This document shows, one piece after another, positions 26,631-33,343 of a DNA stretch of 33,343 bases. Source of the DNA: Prevotellaceae bacterium (GTDB lineage: Bacteria > Bacteroidota > Bacteroidia > Bacteroidales > UBA932); contig JAISPX010000030.1 in assembly GCA_031274595.1 (NCBI GenBank), positions 1 through 33,343 of the forward strand. The letters run 5' to 3'. Position numbers and translations under genes: made by a program. The notes below the pieces were generated by a model, which was given only the letters and a program-made list of their open reading frames with translations, was not told the origin of the DNA and made no database searches. Each line of letters starts with the position of its first letter. Position 1 is the first letter of the stretch.

Positions 26631-28461
26631 ATTTATTCAAAAGCTGCAAATCGCAGAGATGTCTGTAGATTCCGTTTTTGGCGGTTAGTTCGTCATGTGT
26701 TCCCTGTTCTGCAATTTTTCCCGAATCAAGAACAATGATGCAGTCGGCATTGCGAATTGTTGACAAACGGTGAGCAATAACAATCGACGTTCTATTTTTC
26801 ATCAGATTTGTCAGCGCATCCTGAACAAGACGTTCCGATTCTGTATCGAGCGCCGAAGTGGCTTCATCCAAAATAAGTATCGGCGGATTTTTAAGCACGG
26901 CGCGCGCTATGGCTAATCGCTGACGCTGTCCGCCCGAAAGTTTTCCGCCGCGGTCGCCTATATTTGTGTAATATCCGTATTCAAGATTCACAATAAATTC
27001 GTGAGCATTAGCAATTTTTGCGGCATTAATCACATCCTGTTCGCAAATATTTTCCATGCCGTAAGCAATATTATTTATAACCGTGTCGTTAAACAAAATT
27101 GCTTCCTGAGTAACTATTCCCATTAGCGAAATCAAATCTTTGGGTTCAAGATTTTTTACATTGATTCCATCAATCAGAATTTCGCCCGAAGTAACATCGT
27201 AAAAACGCGGAATAAGGTCGGCAATGGTCGATTTCCCTGCGCCCGAATGACCGACAAGAGCGTACATTTTTCCTTTGGGAATTGTGAAATTGATATTCGT
27301 AAGTACAGGTTCGGATTCATATTTAAATGATACGTTATTAAATCGTATTTCGCTGTTAAATTCTTTGACATGTATCGGATTTTCCGATTTTTTTATTGTA
27401 ACGGGAGTATCAATAATCTTAAAAATTCTTTCGGCGGCGGCAGTTCCTCGCTGAACATTGCTGTAGGCTTTTGATACTTCTTTAACAGGATTAAGAACGC
27501 TGTAATACAAGCCGAAATAAGCAATCAGAGATTCTATTCCAAATTCAAATTTTCCGTTAAGAATAAAAATTCCGCCAACAAGCAATACGACAGCGGCAAC
27601 CGTTACGCCCAAAAATTCAGACATCGGCGATGCTAATTCCTGACGATAAAACATCTTTTTTGTTACTTGCCTGTGCCGTTCATTGAGTTCATCAAAACGT
27701 TTATTTTGGTGTTTCTGAGCGTTAAATGCCTTTATAATTCTTATTCCCGAAACCGACTCTTCCATCGTGCTTAAAATATCGCCTTGCAGTTCCTGCGCTT
27801 CGGCGGCTCTGCGTTTCAAACGTTTCACCATACGGGTTATGAGCAATCCCGACAAAGGCAAAGCCACAACAGTTATAAGCGTGAGTTGATACGACATTAA
27901 AAACAATACGGTAAGATATCCTGCAATGTAAACAGGATCTTTGAAAATTACCTGAAACGATGTTACTGTTGTATTTTGAACTTCGGTAATATCATTTGAC
28001 ATGCACGACAAAAGGTTACCTTTACGCTGGTCGGTAAAATATCCCACATCAAGTTTTGTGATTTTTTCAAAAAGTTCTTTTCTCATTCCACGCATTACAT
28101 ACGTGCGCATCGAGGCAAGAATCCGCTGCAGCCAGTATCTGAAAAGGTTTGTCAAAAATGATGTTATAACGACAAAAATACATACAAAAATCAATGTTGT
28201 TACTCTTCCGTAATTCTGTACAAGATTATACATCATCAAACCGAAAGTATCTATAAAATAATCTTTTGAAAATTCAAACGAATGAACCTGTATTGGAATT
28301 TCGTATGCTTCGGGATTAAAAATAATTGTCAGCAGCGGAATTATCAAAAGAAAATTCAATGCGCTGAAAATAAATCCTGGAATGGTTACCAGAATATACT
28401 TCGGGACAAATTTGCTGTATGGTTTTGCGTATCCGAGTAATCGTTTTAATGTTTTGTTCAT
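26629..28461 (-). CDS. MsbA-like ABC exporter (fused membrane and ATPase domains)
   Basis: 610 residues. The N-terminal half (~20-335) is an ABC type-1 exporter domain with six membrane helices; the C-terminal half is the ATPase. Walker A GHSGAGKST lies near residue 403, the Q-loop VTQEAILF follows, the signature LSGGQRQRLAIARA is near 510, and Walker B ILILDEATSALD and the switch His in VIAHRLST complete the set, so it should be active as a homodimer. The subgroup resembles MsbA, which flips lipid A, but lipid, peptide or drug export cannot be separated from sequence alone. It starts 42 nt after the DUF4834 gene and is probably transcribed with it. Confidence 0.9.
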   Translation of the reverse strand: MNKTLKRLLGYAKPYSKFVPKYILVTIPGFIFSALNFLLIIPLLTIIFNPEAYEIPIQVHSFEFSKDYFIDTFGLMMYNLVQNYGRVTTLIFVCIFVVITSFLTNLFRYWLQRILASMRTYVMRGMRKELFEKITKLDVGYFTDQRKGNLLSCMSNDITEVQNTTVTSFQVIFKDPVYIAGYLTVLFLMSYQLTLITVVALPLSGLLITRMVKRLKRRAAEAQELQGDILSTMEESVSGIRIIKAFNAQKHQNKRFDELNERHRQVTKKMFYRQELASPMSEFLGVTVAAVVLLVGGIFILNGKFEFGIESLIAYFGLYYSVLNPVKEVSKAYSNVQRGTAAAERIFKIIDTPVTIKKSENPIHVKEFNSEIRFNNVSFKYESEPVLTNINFTIPKGKMYALVGHSGAGKSTIADLIPRFYDVTSGEILIDGINVKNLEPKDLISLMGIVTQEAILFNDTVINNIAYGMENICEQDVINAAKIANAHEFIVNLEYGYYTNIGDRGGKLSGGQRQRLAIARAVLKNPPILILDEATSALDTESERLVQDALTNLMKNRTSIVIAHRLSTIRNADCIIVLDSGKIAEQGTHDELTAKNGIYRHLCDLQLLNK

Positions 28462-28503
28462 ACAAGTTCGTGTAGATTGTAATCAATAATTTGCAATGTA
28501 ATT

Positions 28504-28752
28504 TTAATTTTCTTCTTCAAAATCTATATAATCTCCAACATTTTTGTCAACTTTTTTCTCTTTTTTATCGGTTTGATTTACACTGACACGTCCTTCGGAT
28601 TTTGTTCGTTTTTGAGTTTTTGCATTATTAAACTGTTCGGTAATTTTCTTTTCCATTCGCCGTATAGCCCAACGCATAATGTAAGGCGACAACAAACGAA
28701 AAATATAACTTATAAGCAATATGAAAAATAAAATTGTTAAAAGTGTTCTCAT
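28504..28752 (-). CDS. DUF4834-family small membrane protein
   Basis: 82 residues. One N-terminal membrane helix (LLTILFFILLISYIFRLLSPYI) is followed by a basic segment and a hydrophilic tail ending in GDYIDFEEEN. This pattern, including the conserved acidic DYIDFEE end, is that of DUF4834, a Bacteroidota family without assigned function. It lies upstream of the MsbA-like gene on the same strand and has its own promoter. Confidence 0.8.
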   Translation of the reverse strand: MRTLLTILFFILLISYIFRLLSPYIMRWAIRRMEKKITEQFNNAKTQKRTKSEGRVSVNQTDKKEKKVDKNVGDYIDFEEEN

Positions 28753-28779
28753 TTTTTCTGTTTTATATTATGCTGCCGA

Positions 28780-28787
28780 CAAAGGTA
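28780..28787 (-). promoter_or_regulatory. -7 element for the DUF4834 - ABC exporter genes
   Basis: The minus strand reads TACCTTTG, a perfect -7 consensus, 28 nt before ATG 28752. No TTG at the expected -33 distance. Confidence 0.55.
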
Positions 28788-28824
28788 ATAATAATTTTGT
28801 TTAGTTCGATTTCTTTTTTACATC

Positions 28825-28857
28825 AAAAAAAGGATAACAGTTGTGAACCGTTACCCT
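28825..28857 (-). terminator. Intrinsic terminator of rpmH
   Basis: On the minus strand AGGGTAACGG (28857-28848), loop TTCACAA, CTGTTATCCT (28840-28831) pair over 10 bp with two G-U wobbles, followed by six U (28830-28825). It lies 28 nt after the rpmH stop. Confidence 0.9.
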
Positions 28858-28884
28858 CTGTATTGCTTAATTAGAAACCGTTAA

Positions 28885-29037
28885 TTAAAAACGGGGTTCA
28901 TCAGAAACTGTCAGTTTTTTTCTGCCGCGAGCGCGCCGTGCAGCAAGTACACGCCGTCCGTTGGGCGTTGACATTCTTTCTCTGAAACCGTGTTTGTTCA
29001 CTCTTTTTCTACGCGATGGCTGGAATGTTCTTTTCAT
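28885..29037 (-). CDS. rpmH: Large-subunit ribosomal protein bL34
   Basis: 50 residues, very basic. It begins [20 protein letters not shown] and continues [25 protein letters not shown], the well-known bL34 sequence; the last residues are DEPRF. It has a consensus promoter upstream, a terminator downstream, and is divergent from rpsP. No rnpA follows, which is common in Bacteroidota. Confidence 0.98.
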   Translation of the reverse strand: MKRTFQPSRRKRVNKHGFRERMSTPNGRRVLAARRARGRKKLTVSDEPRF

Positions 29038-29104
29038 TGCTTTATATTTTTAATTTTTATGATTTTCAAAATAAATACAAAATATTTTCCCCGTTAAGGG
29101 GCTG

Positions 29105-29135
29105 CAAAGGTAAACATTTTTTCGTTTTTCACAAA
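29105..29135 (-). promoter_or_regulatory. Promoter of rpmH
   Basis: On the minus strand, TTTG (29135-29132), 19 nt, TACCTTTG (29112-29105): a perfect consensus. Three nt further the transcript region begins with a hairpin CCCC-TTAAC-GGGG (29101-29089). Confidence 0.8.
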
Positions 29136-29175
29136 AAAAATCGGAAAAATATTTTAAAATATTCATAAATATGGC

Positions 29176-29204
29176 TTGTAAATTATAAAAAATTTCTACC
29201 TTTG
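29176..29204 (+). promoter_or_regulatory. Promoter of rpsP-rimM
   Basis: TTG (29176-29178), 18 nt, TACCTTTG (29197-29204). A small hairpin CCTTA-CGAGT-TAAGG (29210-29224) lies at the expected 5' end of the mRNA. Confidence 0.8.
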
Positions 29205-29254
29205 CGCCTCCTTACGAGTTAAGGAATAAGTCTAACAAATAATAAAAATAAAAA

Positions 29255-29818
29255 ATGGCTGTAAAAATCAGACTATCTAGACACGGAAAAAAAGGCTATG
29301 CATTCTATCATATTATAGTTGCCGATAGCCGCAGTCCACGCGATGGACGTTTTATTGAAAAAATTGGAACATACAATCCAAACACAAATCCTGCAACAAT
29401 AGACCTTGACAGCGACAAAGCTTTGAAATGGCTAAACAATGGAGCACAACCGACAGATACATGTCGCGCAATATTGTCGTACACAGGCGTATTGCTGAAA
29501 AAACATTTGTTGGGCGGCGTTAAAAAAGGTGCAATAACCGAAGAAATCGCCGAACAACGCCTGAACGCATGGCTTGAAGAAAAAAATGCTAAAATTCAGG
29601 AAAAGAAAGACAAAATACAGCAAGAGAAAAAAGCAGGCAAAAAAAATCTCCTCGAAAGAGAAGCTAAAGTTAGCGAAGCAAAAGCTGCAATAATTGCAAA
29701 AAAACGCATAGAAGCAGCTCAAAAAGAAGCCGAAGCAAAGGCTGCAGAAGAAGCAGATACGGAAATTGATTCTGCAACAGAAACGCCATCGGCAACAGCA
29801 GAAGAAGCTAACGCTTAA
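29255..29818 (+). CDS. rpsP: Small-subunit ribosomal protein bS16 with long C-terminal extension
   Basis: 187 residues. Residues 1-~85 are canonical bS16 ([50 protein letters not shown]). The remaining ~100 residues form a Lys/Glu/Ala-rich helical tail ending in a Thr/Ala-rich stretch. E. coli bS16 is about half this length; extended forms are usual in Bacteroidota. It is followed by rimM after 10 nt, the conserved pairing, but trmD and rplS are absent here. Confidence 0.97.
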   Translation: MAVKIRLSRHGKKGYAFYHIIVADSRSPRDGRFIEKIGTYNPNTNPATIDLDSDKALKWLNNGAQPTDTCRAILSYTGVLLKKHLLGGVKKGAITEEIAEQRLNAWLEEKNAKIQEKKDKIQQEKKAGKKNLLEREAKVSEAKAAIIAKKRIEAAQKEAEAKAAEEADTEIDSATETPSATAEEANA

Positions 29819-29828
29819 ATTTTCAAGA

Positions 29829-30356
29829 ATGAAAACAGCAGAAAAATATCTGCTCTTTGGCGACATTCTTAAAACTTTCGGCGAGAACGGAGAATTGATT
29901 GTTAAACTTGGCAATCAAGCGCCTTCGGAAATTAATTTAAAAGAACCGATATTCATTATAATAGATGGATTATCGGTTCCTTTTTATTTTAAATTATTTG
30001 ATGAACGCGCCAATAATCGCGCTGTTGTGATACTCGAAAATATTGAAACCGAAAAACTTGCATCTCAATTGGTTGGAATGAAAATGTTGATGCCTTATAA
30101 AAAACAAATCGGAGAAAATGACTTTAACCTGAACAGTTTTGTCGGATTTTTTGCAACCGACACGCTTGCAGGAAAAATAGGAACGATAAACGAATTTCTT
30201 GATTTTCCCAACAATCCTTGTTTTCGGATAATATGCAACGGAAAAGAAATACTTGTGCCTGTAAACGAGGATTTTATAGAATCAATCGACACAAAATCAA
30301 AAACCATAAATTTTAATTTACCCAAAGGACTGGTTGATTTTTATCTTAATGAGTGA
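29829..30356 (+). CDS. rimM: Ribosome maturation factor RimM
   Basis: 175 residues. RimM helps mature the 30S head around uS19. The N-terminal barrel has YLLFGDILKTFGENGELIVKL, matching the G-I-KxxGxxGE pattern of the family, and the C-terminal PRC-like barrel follows (~95-170, ILVPVNEDFIESIDTKSKTI, then LPKGLVDFYL). I start at ATG 29829: a longer frame from 29766 would overlap rpsP and adds non-family residues. Operon with rpsP. Confidence 0.93.
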   Translation: MKTAEKYLLFGDILKTFGENGELIVKLGNQAPSEINLKEPIFIIIDGLSVPFYFKLFDERANNRAVVILENIETEKLASQLVGMKMLMPYKKQIGENDFNLNSFVGFFATDTLAGKIGTINEFLDFPNNPCFRIICNGKEILVPVNEDFIESIDTKSKTINFNLPKGLVDFYLNE

Positions 30357-30398
30357 TTTTTAGAATTTAACAACATGTTTGTTGATTTGCTATTTATT

Positions 30399-30424
30399 CC
30401 AAACCGCTGTTAAGAAATGGTAAA
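30399..30424. repeat. 26-bp dispersed repeat, copy 1
   Basis: The segment starts CCAAACCGCTGTTAAG and is identical over 26 bp to 32912-32937. It lies 43 nt past the rimM stop, in the 192-nt convergent gap before the S41 protease gene. The gap is otherwise AT-rich. Confidence 0.9.
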
Positions 30425-30548
30425 CGGTTAATACCTCGTCCTTGCATGGGACGTTGTTTTATTATTTACGATTTACTATCTTTAGTCATTGCTATTAGCG
30501 TAGCGAAGAAGAAATCAATTCTTTTGCACATTTATCCAAATTTTACAA

Positions 30549-31970
30549 TTATTTTATGTCATCTAAAACCGCCTGATTGCTGTACGCTTTTTTGTTGATG
30601 GACGTGCCGATAACATTTTCTTCAAGCATTGAATTTTTCTCCATTTTTTGTGTTACAGGTTGACCTGATATTGCCGCTAATGCCGATTTAAGCAATTCTT
30701 CGTTGGTATCGCCAAGTTGTTTTTTGGGCATTATTAAAATTTCGTTTAAAGGATAGTCAGGAATAATACCCGTTGCAGGAATTTCCGCACCGCTACCGTT
30801 TGTGAACATTGCTATCAATGGTTGCATTCCCCATTTGTTTCGCGGATTGTTTGATTCATAAAAACTGTAAGAAGCATAAGATTTTCCGACAGTTGTGTCG
30901 CCGACAATTATTATCTTATTCGACATAAATGGTTCCAATCCGTTTATAAGCATTTCGCTTGCCGATGCCGACCATCTACCTGTTATAAAACACACTTTTT
31001 GCAAATTGCCGCCGATATTGTTTATATTTTCGCTTATACTATTATTTCTTTCATTTTCAATTTTCAATAAAAAAGGCTGCTTTTCCTCTTCTGTATTACT
31101 GTTAAATGTCAATATATAAAAAATATTCGCAGCGTTTAACGGATTAACAATCATACTTGCCAAACGCGCCGCTGAAAGCGCAGAACCTCCCGAATTATAT
31201 CGTAAATCGACAATTATATTGTTTACTCCCGCCGATTGAAAGTTTTGAAATACCGAATTGAGTTGTTTATCATATACTGCCGAATTGTTGCCTGCATCGC
31301 TTGCAAAAAAATTATAAACCAGATAGCCGACTTTTTTACCGTTTATTTCATAAATAGAGTCTAAAAAAACAGGATTTTCCGTATATTTGATTTTAGTAAT
31401 CGAAATATTTCTTTCGTTGCTGAAACTTACGGTATTGCCAACAAGCAAAGGGTCAACAAACGTTATTGTCATCGACTCTTTTTGCAGCAACGATGAATAA
31501 TTGTTTACAGTTATTTCCGTACCGTCAATGGCAAGAAATACATCTCCGCGTTTTATGCCTTGCGTTTGCGCACTTGTACCCGGTTTTACATAAAGAACTT
31601 CGCCAAAAGCCTTGTCATTGTTATATCTGTGAAAAACATATTCAAATCCTAAATCGCCTGAATTTACGCCGCTCAAACTTTCCAGCAAATCCACGTAATT
31701 TTCCTGTATCCACGAGAAACGGTCGCCATCGAGTTCGCGGTATTTGTACAGTAACGAATAAAAAAAATCACTGGGAAATTGTTCCATATTGGGACTTGAA
31801 GGTATTTGCTCGTTCCAAAAATAATAATGTTTCATGTTTGTAAAAATCCAACTGTTGACATAATTGTTGTCGGATTTATTAACATCGCTTTTTTCGCATG
31901 ACAAAAAGGCGATTGCGCAAGCGCACACGCAGATAAAGAGAATATTTCTTACAATAGAGTTTGTTTTCAT
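30549..31970 (-). CDS. S41-family serine protease lipoprotein with PDZ domain
   Basis: 473 residues. The signal peptide ends in FLSC, a tolerable lipobox, so the protein is probably membrane-anchored outside the cytoplasm. A PDZ domain (~105-170) has KPGTSAQTQGIKRGDVFLAI. The S41 (Ctp/tricorn-like) core has VDLRYNSGGSALSAARLAS, the catalytic Ser in GRWSASASEM (~335) and the catalytic Lys in TTVGKSYASY (~362). It starts at ATG 31970; a longer frame from 32024 runs through the promoter. Likely role: cleavage of periplasmic or surface proteins; the substrate is unknown. Divergent from yitT. Confidence 0.88.
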   Translation of the reverse strand: MKTNSIVRNILFICVCACAIAFLSCEKSDVNKSDNNYVNSWIFTNMKHYYFWNEQIPSSPNMEQFPSDFFYSLLYKYRELDGDRFSWIQENYVDLLESLSGVNSGDLGFEYVFHRYNNDKAFGEVLYVKPGTSAQTQGIKRGDVFLAIDGTEITVNNYSSLLQKESMTITFVDPLLVGNTVSFSNERNISITKIKYTENPVFLDSIYEINGKKVGYLVYNFFASDAGNNSAVYDKQLNSVFQNFQSAGVNNIIVDLRYNSGGSALSAARLASMIVNPLNAANIFYILTFNSNTEEEKQPFLLKIENERNNSISENINNIGGNLQKVCFITGRWSASASEMLINGLEPFMSNKIIIVGDTTVGKSYASYSFYESNNPRNKWGMQPLIAMFTNGSGAEIPATGIIPDYPLNEILIMPKKQLGDTNEELLKSALAAISGQPVTQKMEKNSMLEENVIGTSINKKAYSNQAVLDDIK

Positions 31971-31994
31971 TTTTATTAATTTTAATAATTTGGG

Positions 31995-32025
31995 CAAAAT
32001 TATTAATTTTGCATCAAAATACAAA
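31995..32025 (-). promoter_or_regulatory. Promoter of the S41 protease gene
   Basis: On the minus strand TTTG (32025-32022), 19 nt, TAATTTTG (32002-31995). It overlaps the opposing promoter of the YitT gene. Confidence 0.65.
32004..32011 (+). promoter_or_regulatory. -7 element of the YitT-family gene
   Basis: TAATTTTG, 1 nt away from the opposing -7 of the protease gene; together they make the palindrome CAAAATTATTAATTTTG (31995-32011). There is no TTG at the proper -33 distance, so this side may be weaker. Leader about 10 nt. Confidence 0.5.
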
Positions 32026-32027
32026 AT

Positions 32028-32909
32028 ATGCCGAAAATTAGTTTATCAAAAGAAAATTTAATCCCATATATTTTAATAATCACAGGCTCGTTTATAATGT
32101 CGGTGGGATTTGTAGTGTTTGTTTCGCCATTAAAACTTGCGCCCGGAGGCGTTTATGGTATTGCCATAATTTTACATCATCACTTCAATTTTCCTATCGG
32201 GCTTTCTGGTATTTGTCTTGATTTGCCCTTGTTGCTGATAGGAACTTTGGTGTTAGGTTCAAAATTTGGAGCAAAAACGTTAATAGGAATAATATCGCTG
32301 TCGGGTTCGATTTCGATAATGGAATATATATACAAATATGAACCGTTAATCAACGACCCATCTACATTTTTTGTTCAGGCGGTTTTTGGCGGAGTGATTA
32401 TCGGAATAGGGCTTGGAATAATATTTAAAACCAAAGCAACTTCGGGCGGTACTGATATTATTGCCACGATATTGAAACGATATATACATTTGTCTATCGG
32501 CTCGGCTCTTATAATAGTAGATTCTATTGTTGTGCTTGCGGCTCTCATTGCGTTCAGCGACTGGACAATTCCTCTTTATTCGTGGATAGTTATTTATGTG
32601 AGCAGCACGGTTGCCGACAAGATTGTAAAAGGTTTCAATACTACTCAAACAGTGCTTATAATTTCCGATAAGTATGAAGAAATTTCAAAAAAAATTATCG
32701 ATGACATGGAACGCGGCGCAACGCTTATCAGCGCACAAGGCGTTTTTTCGGGTAAGGATAAAAAAATAATTTTCACCAACATAAGTATTCGCGAAGTTGC
32801 AACCGTGCGCCGATATATTCGACATATCGACCCTGCCGCTTTTGTTACTGTGATTGATGCCAACGAAGTAATAGGCGATGGATTTAAAAGTATCCATGAA
32901 AAATATTGA
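32028..32909 (+). CDS. YitT-family membrane protein (DUF161 + DUF2179)
   Basis: 293 residues. About six hydrophobic segments span residues ~10-195, including ITGSFIMSVGFVVFVSPLKLAPGGVYGIAI, the YitT signature with its PGG turn, and FGGVIIGIGLGIIFKTKATSGGTDIIA. A C-terminal cytoplasmic DUF2179 domain (~205-285) has EISKKIIDDMERGATLISAQGVF-like residues and VIDANEVIGDGF. The family is widespread in bacteria and its substrate is unsettled. ATG 32028 is close behind its promoter. It is divergent from the S41 protease gene. Confidence 0.9.
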   Translation: MPKISLSKENLIPYILIITGSFIMSVGFVVFVSPLKLAPGGVYGIAIILHHHFNFPIGLSGICLDLPLLLIGTLVLGSKFGAKTLIGIISLSGSISIMEYIYKYEPLINDPSTFFVQAVFGGVIIGIGLGIIFKTKATSGGTDIIATILKRYIHLSIGSALIIVDSIVVLAALIAFSDWTIPLYSWIVIYVSSTVADKIVKGFNTTQTVLIISDKYEEISKKIIDDMERGATLISAQGVFSGKDKKIIFTNISIREVATVRRYIRHIDPAAFVTVIDANEVIGDGFKSIHEKY

Positions 32910-32911
32910 TG

Positions 32912-32937
32912 CCAAACCGCTGTTAAGAAATGGTAAA
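32912..32937. repeat. 26-bp dispersed repeat, copy 2
   Basis: Identical over 26 bp to 30399-30424, same orientation, beginning 2 nt after the YitT stop codon. The rest of the gap to 33082 holds nothing gene-like; a short GCCT...AGGC hairpin is near 33031-33044. Confidence 0.9.
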
Positions 32938-33082
32938 TGATTTTTTGGTGATTTGAAATAACGCAGATAACACAGATTATTTTCATTGCTGTCCGCTAAA
33001 AGATAAAAACAAACAAATCACCTATCTGAAACGCCTATACAAAGGCAAATCAGACTTATAATTAAAAAAGTAAGCCCCCCTG

Positions 33083-33343
33083 TTAAAAATTGAATGCTAA
33101 TTGGACAGCATTTGGTGGCGAAGAATCGCTATGAAAAGATATCAAATTCCATGTTTTATCAGGATTTTCCATAAAAGAGATAAAATCAATATAATACATT
33201 AGCATTAAACGTATCATGGTAACAATTTGCGAAAAAGAGCAATGTCGTTTTATTTTGTGAGATATAATGGTACAAAGCAAATTAGCGATAAGCACAACCC
33301 ATGTTTGTGTTTGAATGGCATTAACGCTGTCGCCATAGAAAAA
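33083..33343 (-). CDS. IS4-like transposase, C-terminal part (rest beyond window)
   Basis: The minus-strand frame is open from the window edge for 87 codons to TAA 33083-33085. It reads FFYGDSVNAIQTQTWVVLIANLLC, continues SFSQIVTMIRLMLMYYIDFISF and ends AVQLAFNF. This is the C-terminal end of the IS4-type DDE transposases common in Bacteroidota; the DDE residues lie outside. The AGCCCCCC run at 33073-33080 may be near the IS end, but without the other end the inverted repeat cannot be proved. Confidence 0.7.
   Translation of the reverse strand, partial: FFYGDSVNAIQTQTWVVLIANLLCTIISHKIKRHCSFSQIVTMIRLMLMYYIDFISFMENPDKTWNLISFHSDSSPPNAVQLAFNF

Noticed and set aside
31971-32024. N-terminal extension of the S41 protease
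   Set aside because: It crosses the divergent promoter palindrome; ATG 31970 starts directly at a normal signal peptide.
33031-33044. Hairpin GCCT-ATACAA-AGGC as terminator of the YitT gene
   Set aside because: The 4-bp stem is too short, lies over 120 nt past the gene and has no T-tract.

Overview
The window looks like a chromosomal segment of a low-GC member of Bacteroidota, most likely order Bacteroidales. The evidence is a SusC/SusD pair, Bacteroidota-type promoters (TTG or TTTG, 18-20 nt, TAnnTTTG), weak Shine-Dalgarno signals, a long bS16 ribosomal protein, and families typical of the phylum (XusB-type DUF4374, DUF4834, a DUF6913-like protein). No rRNA, tRNA or CRISPR array was seen.

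Positions 1-11388 form a polysaccharide utilization locus (PUL). On the minus strand lie susC, susD, a LamG-domain surface lipoprotein, a lipoprotein endo-beta-1,2-glucanase (GH144-like), a small broken secreted ORF and a partial secreted metallophosphoesterase. Divergent from susC on the plus strand is a one-protein, membrane-spanning regulator (beta-propeller, Y_Y_Y, TM, coiled coil, LuxR-type HTH). The enzyme content suggests a beta-1,2-glucan target, possibly phosphoglycerol-decorated osmoregulated periplasmic glucans of Gram-negative bacteria. The gap between the GH144 and LamG genes holds a 7-unit, 23-bp tandem array and two hairpins that share one core.

Positions 11389-13191 hold a two-gene cassette of unknown function. 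It is bracketed by two direct copies of an intergenic element made of 22-bp tandem units (2 copies on the left, 5 on the right). Positions 13192-18073 (minus) are a tightly packed operon read in the order ligA, DUF6913-like, TPR protein, DUF368/PopT-type lipid-carrier transporter. A 480-nt structured gap follows.

Positions 18572-24260 (plus) are the most interesting system. A XusA-like TonB receptor, a XusB-like siderophore-binding lipoprotein, an added secreted alpha/beta-hydrolase esterase and a XusC-like PepSY membrane protein would together capture, open and reduce foreign ferric siderophores. The PepSY protein carries a 16-residue tandem-repeat insertion, and the receptor promoter has an inverted repeat where the -33 element should be.

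Positions 24407-32909 are largely housekeeping: a KamA-family radical SAM protein, gcvH, an MsbA-like ABC exporter with DUF4834, divergent rpmH and rpsP-rimM, an S41 protease lipoprotein and a YitT-family membrane protein. The last two diverge from one palindromic promoter. A 26-bp intergenic repeat follows both rimM and yitT. The window ends inside an IS4-like transposase gene.
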